Shown here in pieces: positions 34,462 to 44,277 of a stretch of 64,000 bases of DNA; the stretch's first letter is position 1, and each line of letters begins with the position of its first letter. The stretch is taken from contig NZ_SZZM01000005.1 of the NCBI RefSeq assembly GCF_005281615.1, positions 310,001-374,000 of the forward strand, in the 5' to 3' direction. Below the pieces are notes generated by a model. That model searched no databases and was not told the DNA's origin. It saw only the letters and a list, made by a program, of their open reading frames with translations. The stretch is from Rhodoligotrophos defluvii (lineage in GTDB: Bacteria > Pseudomonadota > Alphaproteobacteria > Rhizobiales > Im1). A program made the position numbers and the translations under genes.

Positions 34462-34922
34462 TGCCCGCGAACTATCCTTTCAATCGCATCCACCACATCC
34501 ACGTGGTGGTGCGCGACATGGCGAAGGTCGAGGCTTTTCTCAACACGATCGGTATCACGCTCACGGATTATGAGCACCCCGGCAATTACACGCTGCTCGA
34601 GGGTAACGAGGCGGAGGCCCTGGCGGCGATCCACTACAAGTTCGCCAGGATCAACGGGGTCGACCTGCAGTTCATGTCGCCCAAGGACGACCGGCCCAGC
34701 CGCCACAAAACGTTCCTCGAGACCCGCGGCCAAGGGGTCTATAGCGTGGGCTTTCTGGTGGACGACGTGGATGCCGCCGAGGCCAAGGGCCGCGCTATGG
34801 GGCTGAAGGTGGAGCAGAAAGGCCGGCATGAGGATGGCTGGGGCTTCACCTATTTCGACACGGCCGACCTGCTCGGCATCAACCTGACGGTCCGTCAGAA
34901 CCCGTTCAGCGAGCGGACCTGA
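34461..34922 (+). CDS. VOC (glyoxalase/bleomycin-resistance) family protein
   Basis: 153 aa, two beta-alpha-beta-beta-beta modules. IHHIHVVVRDMAKVEAFL supplies the first metal His, and GVYSVGFLVDDVDAAEAKG the second module. The usual last Glu near the C-terminus is not obvious (ADLLGINLTV), so metal chemistry may be altered. Its ATG shares one base with the TAA of the M24 gene. Members include lyases, isomerases and epimerases; no reaction can be assigned. Confidence 0.75.
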   Translation: MPANYPFNRIHHIHVVVRDMAKVEAFLNTIGITLTDYEHPGNYTLLEGNEAEALAAIHYKFARINGVDLQFMSPKDDRPSRHKTFLETRGQGVYSVGFLVDDVDAAEAKGRAMGLKVEQKGRHEDGWGFTYFDTADLLGINLTVRQNPFSERT

Positions 34923-34980
34923 CCCTCCGCGCGCATTCTTCGAACAGCAATATGGGAGGCCGCCCCAGCGCGGCAGTTTC

Positions 34981-36471
34981 ATGACTGCGAATTGTGACGT
35001 GATCGTTGTCGGCGCGGGCAACGCGGCGCTGTGCGCGGCGCTTGCCGCTCGGGAGACGGGCGCCCGTGTCCTGGTGCTGGAGAGCGCACCCGAGGCCGAG
35101 CGGGGCGGCAATACACGCTTCACCGCCGGTGCCATGCGGGTCGTCTATGACGGGGTCGACGACCTCCAGTCCCTGATGCCCGATCTCACCGAAGACGAGA
35201 AGAACCGAACCGATTTCGGGACCTATCCCGCCGACCAGTTCCTCGACGATATTGGCCGCGTGACCCAGTACCGGAGCGATCCGGAGCTCGCGGATATCCT
35301 GGTGCGGCGCAGCCTCGACACCCTTCTGTGGATGCGCAGCAAGGGTGTGCGGTTTGCGCCGATCTATGGCCGGCAGGCGTTCAAGGTGGACGGTCGGTTC
35401 AAGTTCTGGGGCGGGCTGACGGTCGAGGCCTGGGGCGGCGGCCCTGGCCTGGTGGACGCTCTGTTTGCCGCTGCGGAGCGTGAGGGCATCGCGGTCCGCT
35501 ATGGCTGCCGGGCGCGCGAGCTCATTTTGGAAGATGGCGCCGTTCGCGGGGTGGTGGCACTGGTCGAGGGCAAGCGCACCGACTTCCGCGCCGCAGCGGT
35601 CGTCCTTGCTGCGGGCGGTTTCGAGGCCAATGCGGAATGGCGAACCCGCTATCTCGGCCCCGGCTGGGACCTGGCGAAAGTCCGGGGCTCTCGTTTCAAT
35701 CAGGGCGACGGGCTGCGCATGGCGCTCGATGCGGGGGCGCTCTCGGCCGGTAACTGGTCGGGCTGCCATGCTGTGGGCTGGGAACGCAACGCGCCGGAAT
35801 ATGGCGATCTCGCCGTGGGCGACAACTTCCAGAAGCACAGCTATCCCTTCGGCATCATGATCAATGGCCGCGGCGAGCGCTTCGTGGACGAGGGCGCCGA
35901 TTTCCGGAATTTCACCTATGCCAAATATGGGCGGGTGATCCTGGAGCAGCCCGGGCAATTCGCCTGGCAGATCTTCGATCGCAAGGTCATCCATCTCTTG
36001 CGCGATGAATACCGGATCCGGCAGGTGACCAAGGTTGCAGCCTCCACATTGGAGGAGCTTGCAGCCCGGCTCGATGATGTGGACGGCCCGAATGCCTTGC
36101 GCGAGATCAGGGCCTACAACGCCGCGGTCGAGACCAGCATTCCGTTCAACCCCAACGTCAAGGACGGACGTTGCACGCGCGGCCTGCGCATCAACAAGAG
36201 CAACTGGGCCAATACGATCGATGAACCACCCTTTGAAGCTTATGCGGTAACCTGCGGCATCACCTTCACTTTCGGCGGCGTGAAGATCGACGAACGGGCG
36301 CGGGTGCTGAACGTGGCGGGGGAGCCCATCTCGGGTCTCTATGCGGCGGGCGAAATGGTCGGTGGCTTGTTCTACTTCAATTATCCTGGCGGCACCGGCC
36401 TGACCAGCGGTGCGGTCTTCGGGCGGATCGCCGGTGCAAGCGCGGGCGCGGCCTCCAGACAGGGCCGTTAG
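34981..36471 (+). CDS. FAD-dependent tricarballylate dehydrogenase-like protein (TcuA/fumarate reductase flavoprotein family)
   Basis: 496 aa. Dinucleotide loop [19 protein letters not shown], active-site region [18 protein letters not shown], and C-terminal [20 protein letters not shown] with [11 protein letters not shown]. The N-terminus GNAALCAA is typical of TcuA, which converts tricarballylate to cis-aconitate. A tricarboxylate-oxidising enzyme would fit next to the GalDBC module, which handles tricarboxylic intermediates. No TcuB electron-transfer gene is seen. Ends 4 bases inside the converging ABC ATPase gene. Confidence 0.78.
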   Translation: MTANCDVIVVGAGNAALCAALAARETGARVLVLESAPEAERGGNTRFTAGAMRVVYDGVDDLQSLMPDLTEDEKNRTDFGTYPADQFLDDIGRVTQYRSDPELADILVRRSLDTLLWMRSKGVRFAPIYGRQAFKVDGRFKFWGGLTVEAWGGGPGLVDALFAAAEREGIAVRYGCRARELILEDGAVRGVVALVEGKRTDFRAAAVVLAAGGFEANAEWRTRYLGPGWDLAKVRGSRFNQGDGLRMALDAGALSAGNWSGCHAVGWERNAPEYGDLAVGDNFQKHSYPFGIMINGRGERFVDEGADFRNFTYAKYGRVILEQPGQFAWQIFDRKVIHLLRDEYRIRQVTKVAASTLEELAARLDDVDGPNALREIRAYNAAVETSIPFNPNVKDGRCTRGLRINKSNWANTIDEPPFEAYAVTCGITFTFGGVKIDERARVLNVAGEPISGLYAAGEMVGGLFYFNYPGGTGLTSGAVFGRIAGASAGAASRQGR

Positions 36472-37460
36472 CTCCAGCGGTCCGCGAGATGGCAGGCGAC
36501 CAGGTGGCCGGGCCGCACCTCCCGCAAGGTCGGCGCCTCGATGCGGCAGTGGTCCACCGCGCGGGGGCAGCGGGTGTGGAAGTGACACCCCGATGGCCGT
36601 CTAATGGGGCTCGGCACGTCACCGCCAAGTGGCCGCGGACGGCGGCGCTGGCGCGGGCGCGGCACCGGAACGGCATCGAGCAGCGCCTGGGTGTAGGGAT
36701 GGAGCGGCGCGCTCATCATCACAGGCGTATCCGCCATCTCGACGATGCGCCCGAGATACATCACCGCGATACGATGACTGATCTGCTCGACCACCGCGAG
36801 GTCGTGGGCGATGAAGATGTAGGAGAGCTTGTACTCCTCCTGCAGATCCATAAGCAGGTTCACCACCTGGGCCTGGATCGAGACGTCCAGCGCAGACACC
36901 GGCTCGTCGCCGATGATCAGGCTGGGATTGACCGCGAGGGCGCGGGCAATGGCGATGCGCTGGCGCTGACCGCCCGAGAACTGGTGGGGATAGTCCTTCA
37001 TCTGGTCGGGGCGCAGGCCAACGCGGCGGAACAGCTCGGCCACCGCCTCCGTTCTGCGCCCCTTGGCGAGCCCATGGGTGGCGAGGGGCTCGGCCACGAT
37101 CTTGCCGGCCGGCATGCGGGGGTCGAGCGAGGAATAGGGGTCCTGAAACACCATCTGCATCTGCCGGCGCAGCGGCCGCAGGCTTGAGCGGCTAAGGCTG
37201 GTGATGTCCTCTCCCAGTAGACGGATCCGGCCGGCCGTCGGCTCCAGCAGCCGCAGGATGGTCTTGCCCGCGGTGGACTTGCCGCAGCCGCTTTCGCCCA
37301 CCAGCCCCAGGGTTTCACCGCGGGCAACCGAGAACGAAATGCCATCGACCGCGTGGACGAAGTCGCGTGGCTTCCTCAAGAGACCACCGCCCACGGGGAA
37401 GCGCTTCACCAGATTTTCCACCACCAGGGTGGCCGCGGCCTCGGTTCCTGACGGGTTCAT
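36468..37460 (-). CDS. Oligopeptide/dipeptide-type ABC ATPase (DppF-like)
   Basis: 330 aa. Walker [10 protein letters not shown], signature [17 protein letters not shown], Walker [15 protein letters not shown], and the OppF-type C-terminal zinc/Cys region ([11 protein letters not shown]). ATG at 37460 overlaps the DppD-like gene stop by 4 bases. Last gene of a seven-gene operon that begins with the binding protein at 43279. Confidence 0.87.
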   Translation of the reverse strand: MNPSGTEAAATLVVENLVKRFPVGGGLLRKPRDFVHAVDGISFSVARGETLGLVGESGCGKSTAGKTILRLLEPTAGRIRLLGEDITSLSRSSLRPLRRQMQMVFQDPYSSLDPRMPAGKIVAEPLATHGLAKGRRTEAVAELFRRVGLRPDQMKDYPHQFSGGQRQRIAIARALAVNPSLIIGDEPVSALDVSIQAQVVNLLMDLQEEYKLSYIFIAHDLAVVEQISHRIAVMYLGRIVEMADTPVMMSAPLHPYTQALLDAVPVPRPRQRRRPRPLGGDVPSPIRRPSGCHFHTRCPRAVDHCRIEAPTLREVRPGHLVACHLADRWS

Positions 37461-38518
37461 TGTGCCCCCGACGCGGCGACGATCTCCGAGTTCCAGCACG
37501 CCGCGCGCTGGCCGGGGCGCTTCTCGACCATGGGGGGCGGGGCTTCCCGGCATTGCGCGCTGGCGAAGGGGCAGCGTGGGGCAAAGGCGCACCCGGCCGG
37601 CAGCTGGTTGAGAGCGGGGACATTGCCTTCGATCTCCACCAGGCGCGTGCGGCCGCCGGACAGGGTGGATGACCCGAGCCGGGGGACAGAACCGAGCAGA
37701 CCGCGGGTATAGGGATGGTGCGGTTGCTCGAACAGCTGCTCGACGCTGGCTTCCTCGACCGCCTTGCCTGCATACATCACCATCACCCGGTCGGCATTCT
37801 CGGCCACCAGACCGAGATCATGGGTGATCAGCACGATGGCCGTTTGCAGGCGCTCCTGCAGGTCGGTCATCAGGTCCATGATCTGGGCTTGGATGGTCAC
37901 ATCCAGGGCCGTGGTCGGCTCGTCGGCGAGCAGGATCTTCGGATTGCACGCCAGCGCGATGGCGATCATGACGCGCTGCCGCATGCCGCCGGAGATCTGG
38001 TAGGGAAAGTCGTGCACCCGCTGCTCCGGCTCCGGAATGCGCACCAGGCGCAGCATGGCGACGGCCTTGTCCAGGGCATCGCGGCGGCTCAAGCCCTCAT
38101 GCAGAGTGATCACCTCGGCGATCTGCCGGCCGATGGTCATCATCGGGTTGAGCGAGGTCATCGGCTCCTGGAAGATCATGGAGATGTCCTTGCCGCGGAT
38201 GGCGCGCATCTCCTCAGGCGAAAGCTTCACGAGATCGCGGCCGGCAAAGCGGACATGCCCGCCGGCGATGCGCGCCGACGGCGGCAGAAGCCTGAGGATC
38301 GACAGGGCCATCATGCTCTTGCCGCAGCCGCTTTCGCCGACCACGCCGAGGGTCTCGCCGCCATCGAGGTGAAACGACACCCCGTCCACCACGGCGATCT
38401 CGCCGGTGCGGGTGCGGATCCTGGTTTCCAGACCATCCACGTCCAGCACGCGCTTTGCCGGCTCAGCGTGCGGCGCCGTCTGGGTCGGGATGGCCTCATA
38501 GAGGCTGGCGCTGGTCAT
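37457..38518 (-). CDS. Oligopeptide/dipeptide-type ABC ATPase (DppD-like)
   Basis: 353 aa from ATG at 38518 ([11 protein letters not shown]). Walker [10 protein letters not shown] (Met instead of the usual Thr/Ser-Thr step), signature [16 protein letters not shown], Walker [15 protein letters not shown] and Cys-containing tail [15 protein letters not shown]. Works with the DppF-like ATPase on the DppB/DppC channel. Overlaps by 4 bases with both neighbours. Confidence 0.87.
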   Translation of the reverse strand: MTSASLYEAIPTQTAPHAEPAKRVLDVDGLETRIRTRTGEIAVVDGVSFHLDGGETLGVVGESGCGKSMMALSILRLLPPSARIAGGHVRFAGRDLVKLSPEEMRAIRGKDISMIFQEPMTSLNPMMTIGRQIAEVITLHEGLSRRDALDKAVAMLRLVRIPEPEQRVHDFPYQISGGMRQRVMIAIALACNPKILLADEPTTALDVTIQAQIMDLMTDLQERLQTAIVLITHDLGLVAENADRVMVMYAGKAVEEASVEQLFEQPHHPYTRGLLGSVPRLGSSTLSGGRTRLVEIEGNVPALNQLPAGCAFAPRCPFASAQCREAPPPMVEKRPGQRAACWNSEIVAASGAQ

Positions 38519-39408
38519 GGCCGGCTCCGTGAGGCCGGGTCGAGCATTTGGCGCAGGCCTTCGCCCATCATGTTGAAGCCCAGCACCGCAAGAAAGATCA
38601 TGGTGGCGGGGATCAGCGGGTACCAGGGGGCAAGCTCGAGATATTGGAAGCCGACCTGCACCATGGAGCCCCAGGTGGAGGCGGGCGGCTGGGCGCCAAG
38701 CCCGATGAAGCTCAGGCTCGATTCGAGAATGATGGCGAAGCCCACGGCTAGCGATGACTGGACGATGACCGGGTTGATCGCGTTGGGCAGGATGTGCCGA
38801 ATGATGATGAGAGGCGAGGAAACCCCGATCGATTCCGCCGCCTGGATGAATTCGAGATGCTTCAGGGACAGGACCTGACCCCTGATCAGCCGCGCGAAGG
38901 TGGGGACCGAGACGATCGCGATGGCGATGGTGGCGTTCACAAGCCCTGTGCCCAGCACGGCGGAAATGGTGAGCGCAAGCACCAGTGGCGGCAGCGCGAT
39001 CAAGCTGTCGAGGACGCGCATGAACACCGTGTCGGTGGCACCGCCGAGATAGCCTGCGATCAGCCCGAGCGGCACGCCCATGGCGACCGACAGCAGAACG
39101 GCGCTCAGGCCTACGCTCAGCGAGAGTCGCGCGCCATAGAGCGACCGGCTGAAAATATCGCGGCCAAGCTCGTCGGTTCCGAACAGATGCGCGGCGCTCG
39201 GGGCCTGGAGCATGGCCATGTAGTCCATGGCCTCCGGTGAATACCGAGTGAGCCATGGAGCGAATATGGCGCCCAGGACGAGCACGGCCGCCAGAACGAG
39301 GCCGGCCATCAGCATGAGGTTGCGGGCAAGAAAGCCGCGAACGGCGAGAGAACGACTGCCCTGATAAGGTCTGGTGTCGCCGAGGATGCCGGGCCCGTCG
39401 CTTGCCAT
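38515..39408 (-). CDS. Oligopeptide-type ABC permease (DppC-like)
   Basis: 297 aa inner-membrane protein. N-terminal OppC_N segment ([20 protein letters not shown]), periplasmic loop [21 protein letters not shown], a hallmark of this family, and EAA loop [21 protein letters not shown]. Three bases after the DppB-like gene. Confidence 0.88.
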   Translation of the reverse strand: MASDGPGILGDTRPYQGSRSLAVRGFLARNLMLMAGLVLAAVLVLGAIFAPWLTRYSPEAMDYMAMLQAPSAAHLFGTDELGRDIFSRSLYGARLSLSVGLSAVLLSVAMGVPLGLIAGYLGGATDTVFMRVLDSLIALPPLVLALTISAVLGTGLVNATIAIAIVSVPTFARLIRGQVLSLKHLEFIQAAESIGVSSPLIIIRHILPNAINPVIVQSSLAVGFAIILESSLSFIGLGAQPPASTWGSMVQVGFQYLELAPWYPLIPATMIFLAVLGFNMMGEGLRQMLDPASRSRP

Positions 39409-39411
39409 GGC

Positions 39412-40362
39412 CTACCTCGGCCGCAGGCGCGGGTCGAGCAGCCCATAGGCGATGTCGACCGCCATGGTCGCCAGAACCACGCAGAAGGTGATGAACAGCA
39501 CCACCGCCTGAACGACGGGATAGTCGCGGCTTAAAATGGAGTCGACGAGCAGGCGGCCCACGCCCGGGATGGCGAACACCATTTCGGTCACCACCGCGCC
39601 GCTGAACAATGTTCCGAGCTGCAGGCCCAGTATGGTGACGATCGGCACCATGGCGTTGCGCAGGGCGTGGCGGATGATCACGCTGCGCTCCGACAGGCCC
39701 TTGGCGCGCGCCGTGCGGATGAACGGATGGTTCAGGACGTCGGCAAAGCTGGAGCGGGCCTGGCGGGTGATGACCGCGATCAGCGCCAAGCTGAGGGTTG
39801 CGGCGGGCAGGATGGTCGAGCGGACGCTTCTGCTGAGGTCAACCGCAGGCGAGACATAGCCGGAAATGGGCAGCCAGCCGGTCTTGAGCGCGATGCCATA
39901 GATCAAGAGGCCGCCCAGAAGGAAATAGGGCATGGCGGCCCCGATCAGCGCCAGGACCGTTCCCAGCCAGTCGAGCCAGGAATTCATCCGCGCGGCGCTG
40001 AGCGCGCCCAGGGGCACGGCGACCATGACCGCGAAGATCCAGGCGGTGAGGCCGATCTGGGCGGTGGGCAGAATGCGGGGCGCCACCACGTCCCAGACCG
40101 GCTGCCGGCCATGGATGGACCGGCCGAGATCGCCGGTGACCGCGTTCTTCACCCAGATCAGGTATTGAACGGGAAGGGGCTGGTCGAGCCCGTACTGCTT
40201 CCTCAGTGTCGAGATGGTTTCCTCGCTGACCTCGGAATGCTCGCCGATGAGCATCAATACCGGATCGCCCGGCAGGATCCGCATCAATACGAAGATGATG
40301 ACCGAGGTCAGGATCAGAACCGGGATCGTCGCGGCAAATCTCTGGGCAATGAACTTGACCAT
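39412..40362 (-). CDS. Oligopeptide-type ABC permease (DppB-like)
   Basis: 316 aa. N-terminus [20 protein letters not shown], motif [14 protein letters not shown] loop [21 protein letters not shown] and C-terminal [20 protein letters not shown]. Partner of the DppC-like permease. Follows the LLM oxidoreductase gene by 4 bases, showing that enzyme and transporter are co-expressed. Confidence 0.88.
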   Translation of the reverse strand: MVKFIAQRFAATIPVLILTSVIIFVLMRILPGDPVLMLIGEHSEVSEETISTLRKQYGLDQPLPVQYLIWVKNAVTGDLGRSIHGRQPVWDVVAPRILPTAQIGLTAWIFAVMVAVPLGALSAARMNSWLDWLGTVLALIGAAMPYFLLGGLLIYGIALKTGWLPISGYVSPAVDLSRSVRSTILPAATLSLALIAVITRQARSSFADVLNHPFIRTARAKGLSERSVIIRHALRNAMVPIVTILGLQLGTLFSGAVVTEMVFAIPGVGRLLVDSILSRDYPVVQAVVLFITFCVVLATMAVDIAYGLLDPRLRPR

Positions 40363-40366
40363 CTCG

Positions 40367-41407
40367 TCAGGCCGCTACGCTTTCCGCTCTCCTCCGCAAG
40401 GCTTCGGGGAAAACCTCCTCTGCGAAGGCGCGCACCACGGATCCCAGTTTTCCACCAGGCACCGCATGCGGCCGCAGGGTGAGCTGCGTGACACGCGGAT
40501 GCAGCGCCCGGGCGAGCTGCTCGCTCACCCGCCGGGGATTGCCGGCGAGCACCATGGACTCCACCACGTCGACCGGCAGGAGAGACGACGCCTTGGGGAG
40601 ATCTGGGCCATCTTGCATCTTGGCCACCTCGATGAAGGCTTCGGGCAAGGTGACGCCCAGCTCGTCCAGATAATCCCAGTGCGGATACTGGCTGATCAGT
40701 CGCGAGGCCACGCGCCGGCGCATCACATCCAGTGCCTTCTCGTCGTCATCGTCGATACAGGCCTCTACGCGCAAGCCGATATCCAGACTGTCCGGCGAAC
40801 GCTGCGCCTTGACAAGGCCTTCAGTAAGCTTGCCGACGTAGAAATCGAAGGCCTTGGGATTGAGCGTGTTGGCGATCAATACCCCATCGGCGATCTCTCC
40901 GGCCAGGCGGGTCATTTGCGGTCCATGGGTGGCGAAATAGACGGGGATCTCCTCGCGTACCGGCTTGAAGCTGAAACGGCCGCCGTCGATCGACACGACC
41001 TTGCCTTGCGACGTCACCTTTTCACCGCGGGTGAGCGCGCGGATCATGGTGACGGTCTCGCGCATGGCGGCGATCGGCAGCACGCGCTCCAGGCCGAGCT
41101 CCTTGAAACCGGCGCCGCCGGTGCCGAGGCCGAGCACGGCGCGGCCGTTGCTCACCTCATCCAGCGTGGCCATGGCGGCGGCCGTAATGGCGGGATGGCG
41201 CGAATAGGGGTCGGTGACCCCCGGTCCGATCTTGAGGGATGTCGTGTTCAGGGCAACAGCGGTGAGCCCCACGTAGCATTCCCGGGCGAAGCGCACGTCG
41301 GTGTACCAGAGATAGTGATAGCCGAGGTCTTCGGCTTCACGAGCGATCTCGACCAGCTCACTGATCGGACCTTCGGAAAACAGCAGAATACCGAGTGTGG
41401 GCTTCAC
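40367..41407 (-). CDS. Luciferase-like (LLM) flavin/F420-dependent oxidoreductase
   Basis: 346 aa TIM-barrel protein of the bacterial luciferase superfamily, closest in feel to Mer-type F420-dependent methylene-tetrahydromethanopterin reductases: VEIAREAEDLGYHYLWYTD, DPYSRHPAITAAAMATLDEV and GRAVLGLGTGGAGFKELGL. Cofactor (FMN or F420) cannot be fixed by sequence, but the full F420 pathway lies 3 kb away, which favours F420. Co-transcribed with a tautomerase, a binding protein and oligopeptide-type permeases, so it probably acts on the imported substrate. Confidence 0.82.
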   Translation of the reverse strand: MKPTLGILLFSEGPISELVEIAREAEDLGYHYLWYTDVRFARECYVGLTAVALNTTSLKIGPGVTDPYSRHPAITAAAMATLDEVSNGRAVLGLGTGGAGFKELGLERVLPIAAMRETVTMIRALTRGEKVTSQGKVVSIDGGRFSFKPVREEIPVYFATHGPQMTRLAGEIADGVLIANTLNPKAFDFYVGKLTEGLVKAQRSPDSLDIGLRVEACIDDDDEKALDVMRRRVASRLISQYPHWDYLDELGVTLPEAFIEVAKMQDGPDLPKASSLLPVDVVESMVLAGNPRRVSEQLARALHPRVTQLTLRPHAVPGGKLGSVVRAFAEEVFPEALRRRAESVAA

Positions 41408-41434
41408 CTTGATCTCCTCCTCCGGCGCGGGTGG

Positions 41435-41632
41435 TCAGCGTTGCTGCGTCTTGGAGAATTCGGGGGCGCCGCCGATCACCCAGTCTTCCCTGGTGAAGTT
41501 GTCGAACATCACGTTCACCGCTTCCCGCTTGGAGCCGGCGATCTCGACCAGCGCGGTGGTGATCGCCTCGGCGATCTTGCGCTTCTGCTCCGGAGAACGG
41601 CCTTCATAGAAACAAACCCGCACGACTGGCAT
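41435..41632 (-). CDS. 4-oxalocrotonate tautomerase family protein
   Basis: 65 aa, the length of a classic 4-OT subunit. Pro2 (MPVVRVCFYEGR) becomes the N-terminal catalytic proline after Met removal; KRKIAEAITTALVEIAG gives the family helix, and ENWVIGG-like EDWVIGGAP the usual C-terminal beta region. Catalyses keto-enol or related proton transfers. 27 bases upstream of the LLM gene in the same operon. Confidence 0.82.
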   Translation of the reverse strand: MPVVRVCFYEGRSPEQKRKIAEAITTALVEIAGSKREAVNVMFDNFTREDWVIGGAPEFSKTQQR

Positions 41633-41734
41633 CTGATTTCAATCCTCACGCTTGCCTGCTCTGGTTGGCGCGATGGCTTGCATCTCGACCGGCCGGGCAG
41701 GCATCCGGCCGGTCAGCGACAGGTTCAGGCGAGC

Positions 41735-43279
41735 TCAGGCTTCGAGCCACAGCTCGGCGAAGTTGATGATGCCGTCGGCCGCGTGGTGGAAGCCCTTGAC
41801 CTTGGGGTTCAGCCCCTTGAAGTCCGAGCTGTAGTGCCAGGGCACATAAACGGCGTCCTCGTTCATCAGCGCGGAGATCTTGCGGAACGCGTCGCGGCGT
41901 TCTTCCTCTGTGCGGCCGGCGCGCTCGGCCTGGATGAGCTTATCCATCTCCGGGTTCGAATAGCCGTGATACTTGGCATAGGAGCCCTCGGATCCGAGCA
42001 GGATGGCGAGGTACTGGTCCGGATCGGGCCGGTAGCCCCACCAGCCCTGCGCGTCCATCGGCATGTTCCCTTCGCGCAACATGTTGCGATAACCGGCGCT
42101 GTCGATCTGCTCGATATTGACCTTCACGCCAATCTCGGCGGCATTGGCCTGGAAGATTTGGGTGGCGCGCTGCTTGACCGGATCGGGTTGCAGGGGCGCG
42201 CCGATCACGATGGGGGTGTCGAGGCCGGAGTCCTCGATCAGCCGCTTGGCCTTGTCCACGTCGCGGGTGAAGGGCTTGTAGTTGGGGTCGTAGAACGGGC
42301 TGCCGGGCAGGATGCCGTCATAGCCGATCTCACCGGTGCCGAAATAGGCAACCTGGTGGAGGGCCTGCCGGTCGATGGCCCATTGGAAGGCCTGGCGGAA
42401 GGCCTTGGACTTGCCGGGATACTGGTCGCGCAGGTTGAAGCCGAAATATTCCCAGCGGAAACCGGGCTTTTCGGAGACCACGAACTCGTTGGCCGCGCGC
42501 AGCCGCTGGATGTCCTGCAGCGGCAGGGCCTCGGCGATCAGCACCGAGCCCGCGCGCAGCTCCGACAGGCGCGTGCTGTCGGTCGGCACCGGGCGCAGGA
42601 TCACCTGGTCGAGGTAAGGCTTGCCCTCCTGCCAATAATCACCGTTCTTCTCGAGGACCGTGCGGTTGTCCTTGCTGTATTCCGCGAGCTTGAACGGACC
42701 GGTGCCGCTGGGATGCAGGCCATAGTCCAGCCCGTGTTTCTGGAAGGCGGTAGGCGAGCCGATGCAGCCCGTCACATCGGTGAACGGAAACAGGAAGGCC
42801 GCGAAGGGGTATTTGGTGGTCATCTTCACGGTATTGGCATCGACCGCCTCGATCGTATCGAGGGCGGTGATCTCGCCGCCGCGGATCGAGCCGGTATCCT
42901 TGTCGCGAATGCGATCGATGTTGAATTTCACCGCCTCGGCATCGAACGGGGTGCCGTCGTGAAACTTGATGCCCTGGCGCAGTTTCAGCAGATAGGTTTT
43001 CTCGTCCGGCTGTTCCCATGATTCCACCAAGCCGGGCGCCAGGCGACCTTCCCGGATGGTGAACAGGGTATCGTGGACTGCGCGTGTCGTGGCGCGACCT
43101 TGCAGATTTCCGGTGAGGTGCGGGTCGAGTGTGAGCGGATCGGCGAAGATTGCGGCAGTGAGCGAGCCCCCCGGCTTGGCGGCGGCCGGTGCCGATCCTT
43201 GGGCGCAGAGGCTCTTAGGCAGCAGCAATGCAGCCGTCGACGCTGCCGATAGTGACAAGACACTTCGCCTGCTAAACAT
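41735..43279 (-). CDS. Oligopeptide-type ABC substrate-binding protein (SBP_bac_5)
   Basis: 514 aa. N-terminus MFSRRSVLSLSAASTAALLL has a twin-arginine-like export signal ending near CAQG. Family marks: TLDPHLTGNLQGRATTRAVH and YLLKLRQGIKFHDGTPFDAEA. Start ATG at 43279 is preceded by a perfect GGAGGTGAGG; the longer open frame upstream is not needed. First gene of the importer/LLM operon. Ligand unknown: peptides, opines or other compounds are all bound by this family. Confidence 0.87.
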   Translation of the reverse strand: MFSRRSVLSLSAASTAALLLPKSLCAQGSAPAAAKPGGSLTAAIFADPLTLDPHLTGNLQGRATTRAVHDTLFTIREGRLAPGLVESWEQPDEKTYLLKLRQGIKFHDGTPFDAEAVKFNIDRIRDKDTGSIRGGEITALDTIEAVDANTVKMTTKYPFAAFLFPFTDVTGCIGSPTAFQKHGLDYGLHPSGTGPFKLAEYSKDNRTVLEKNGDYWQEGKPYLDQVILRPVPTDSTRLSELRAGSVLIAEALPLQDIQRLRAANEFVVSEKPGFRWEYFGFNLRDQYPGKSKAFRQAFQWAIDRQALHQVAYFGTGEIGYDGILPGSPFYDPNYKPFTRDVDKAKRLIEDSGLDTPIVIGAPLQPDPVKQRATQIFQANAAEIGVKVNIEQIDSAGYRNMLREGNMPMDAQGWWGYRPDPDQYLAILLGSEGSYAKYHGYSNPEMDKLIQAERAGRTEEERRDAFRKISALMNEDAVYVPWHYSSDFKGLNPKVKGFHHAADGIINFAELWLEA

Positions 43280-43521
43280 CCTCACCTCCTCCATTAGTAT
43301 TTTTCGGTTTAGCCAACTTGTATTGGCCCGGAGACATTTTCGTCTCGCAAGCATTTCACGGGGCAGTTTGACGTCTGGTCCGCGAAGATGCTTTGCCTAT
43401 TTCCCCTTACTGCCGGAATGATATGGCCGCCTCCTGGCCTCAACAACAAAAGATAATCAGAGGGCTTTGCCTTAGACGAGCTTATGCCAGGCGCCTTTCA
43501 GCTAAGAGGGGTGCGCTCCGC

Positions 43522-44262
43522 TCACCGCGTTGGCCGCAACGGAAAGTCCGTGATCCGAAAGTTGACGTGATGGACCTCGCCCTCAAACAAGCCCTTGAAG
43601 CTGTCCACGTCCTGGGCCGAGATCCGCCGCGTTTCCTTGCGCTCGTCGGAGGCCATGCACAGGTCCATGTCCTCTTGGGTGTCGAAATAGAGCTCGAAGG
43701 CATGGAAGTATCTCGGCGGCTCGGTCAGGAACGGTGTACCGTCGCTCTTCAGCAGCTTCAGGTCCTTGAGCCGCGGCCATTCCGCCACCATGGGCAGGTG
43801 CACGTCGCTAACATAGGTTTCGAAGCGCTCGCGCTGTTCCGGCACGGTGCCCATGTAGAGCGCGCAGCGGGCAAAGGCGCCGGTCAGGTCCTGCTTGGGG
43901 GAGGGATCGCGGTCCTTGCAGGGGAAGGCGGTGATGTCGAACACCATGTGCAGAACCTCGCCCTGGAAGAGATCGCGGAAGCGGGGGCGATCGGCAAGGC
44001 TGATGCGCTTGGTCTCCTCGCGCGCCTCCGACCCGAGCGAGCGGCTGAGCGCTGCCTTGTCGTCATAGAACAGCTGGAAGCAGTGATAATATTGCGGTGC
44101 CTCGCCGAGATAGGGCTCATGATTGTTGAGCAGGAGCCGCAAGGCCCGCAACTCGGGCCATTGCGCCACCAGCGGCAGATGCACGTCCCTGACATAAGCG
44201 TCGAACGCTTCCCGGTTCGCCGGGTCTACCGTGCCCTTGTAATAGGCGGCCAGCACGATCAT
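43522..44262 (-). CDS. Tandem EthD-like (dimeric alpha/beta-barrel) protein
   Basis: 246 aa built from two homologous halves. First half: YYKGTVDPANREAFDAYVRD, then VHLPLVAQWPELRALRLL, and EVLHMVFDITAFP. Second half: MGTVPEQRERFETYVSD, then VHLPMVAEWPRLKDLKLL, and EVHHVNFRITDFP. Each is an EthD/ferredoxin-like barrel unit that normally dimerises; here both are on one chain. It starts 15 bases after the fbiC stop on the same strand, so it is the last gene of the fgd-cofC-fbiC operon. Role unknown; a handler or modifying enzyme for an F420-linked substrate is inference. Confidence 0.78.
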   Translation of the reverse strand: MIVLAAYYKGTVDPANREAFDAYVRDVHLPLVAQWPELRALRLLLNNHEPYLGEAPQYYHCFQLFYDDKAALSRSLGSEAREETKRISLADRPRFRDLFQGEVLHMVFDITAFPCKDRDPSPKQDLTGAFARCALYMGTVPEQRERFETYVSDVHLPMVAEWPRLKDLKLLKSDGTPFLTEPPRYFHAFELYFDTQEDMDLCMASDERKETRRISAQDVDSFKGLFEGEVHHVNFRITDFPLRPTR

Positions 44263-44277
44263 GGCGTCTCGTCTCCC

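Noticed and set aside
40214-43021. A 935-codon plus-strand open frame
   Set aside because: It runs antisense to DppB, LLM, tautomerase and binding-protein genes, all of which have clear family motifs; long shadows are common at this GC.
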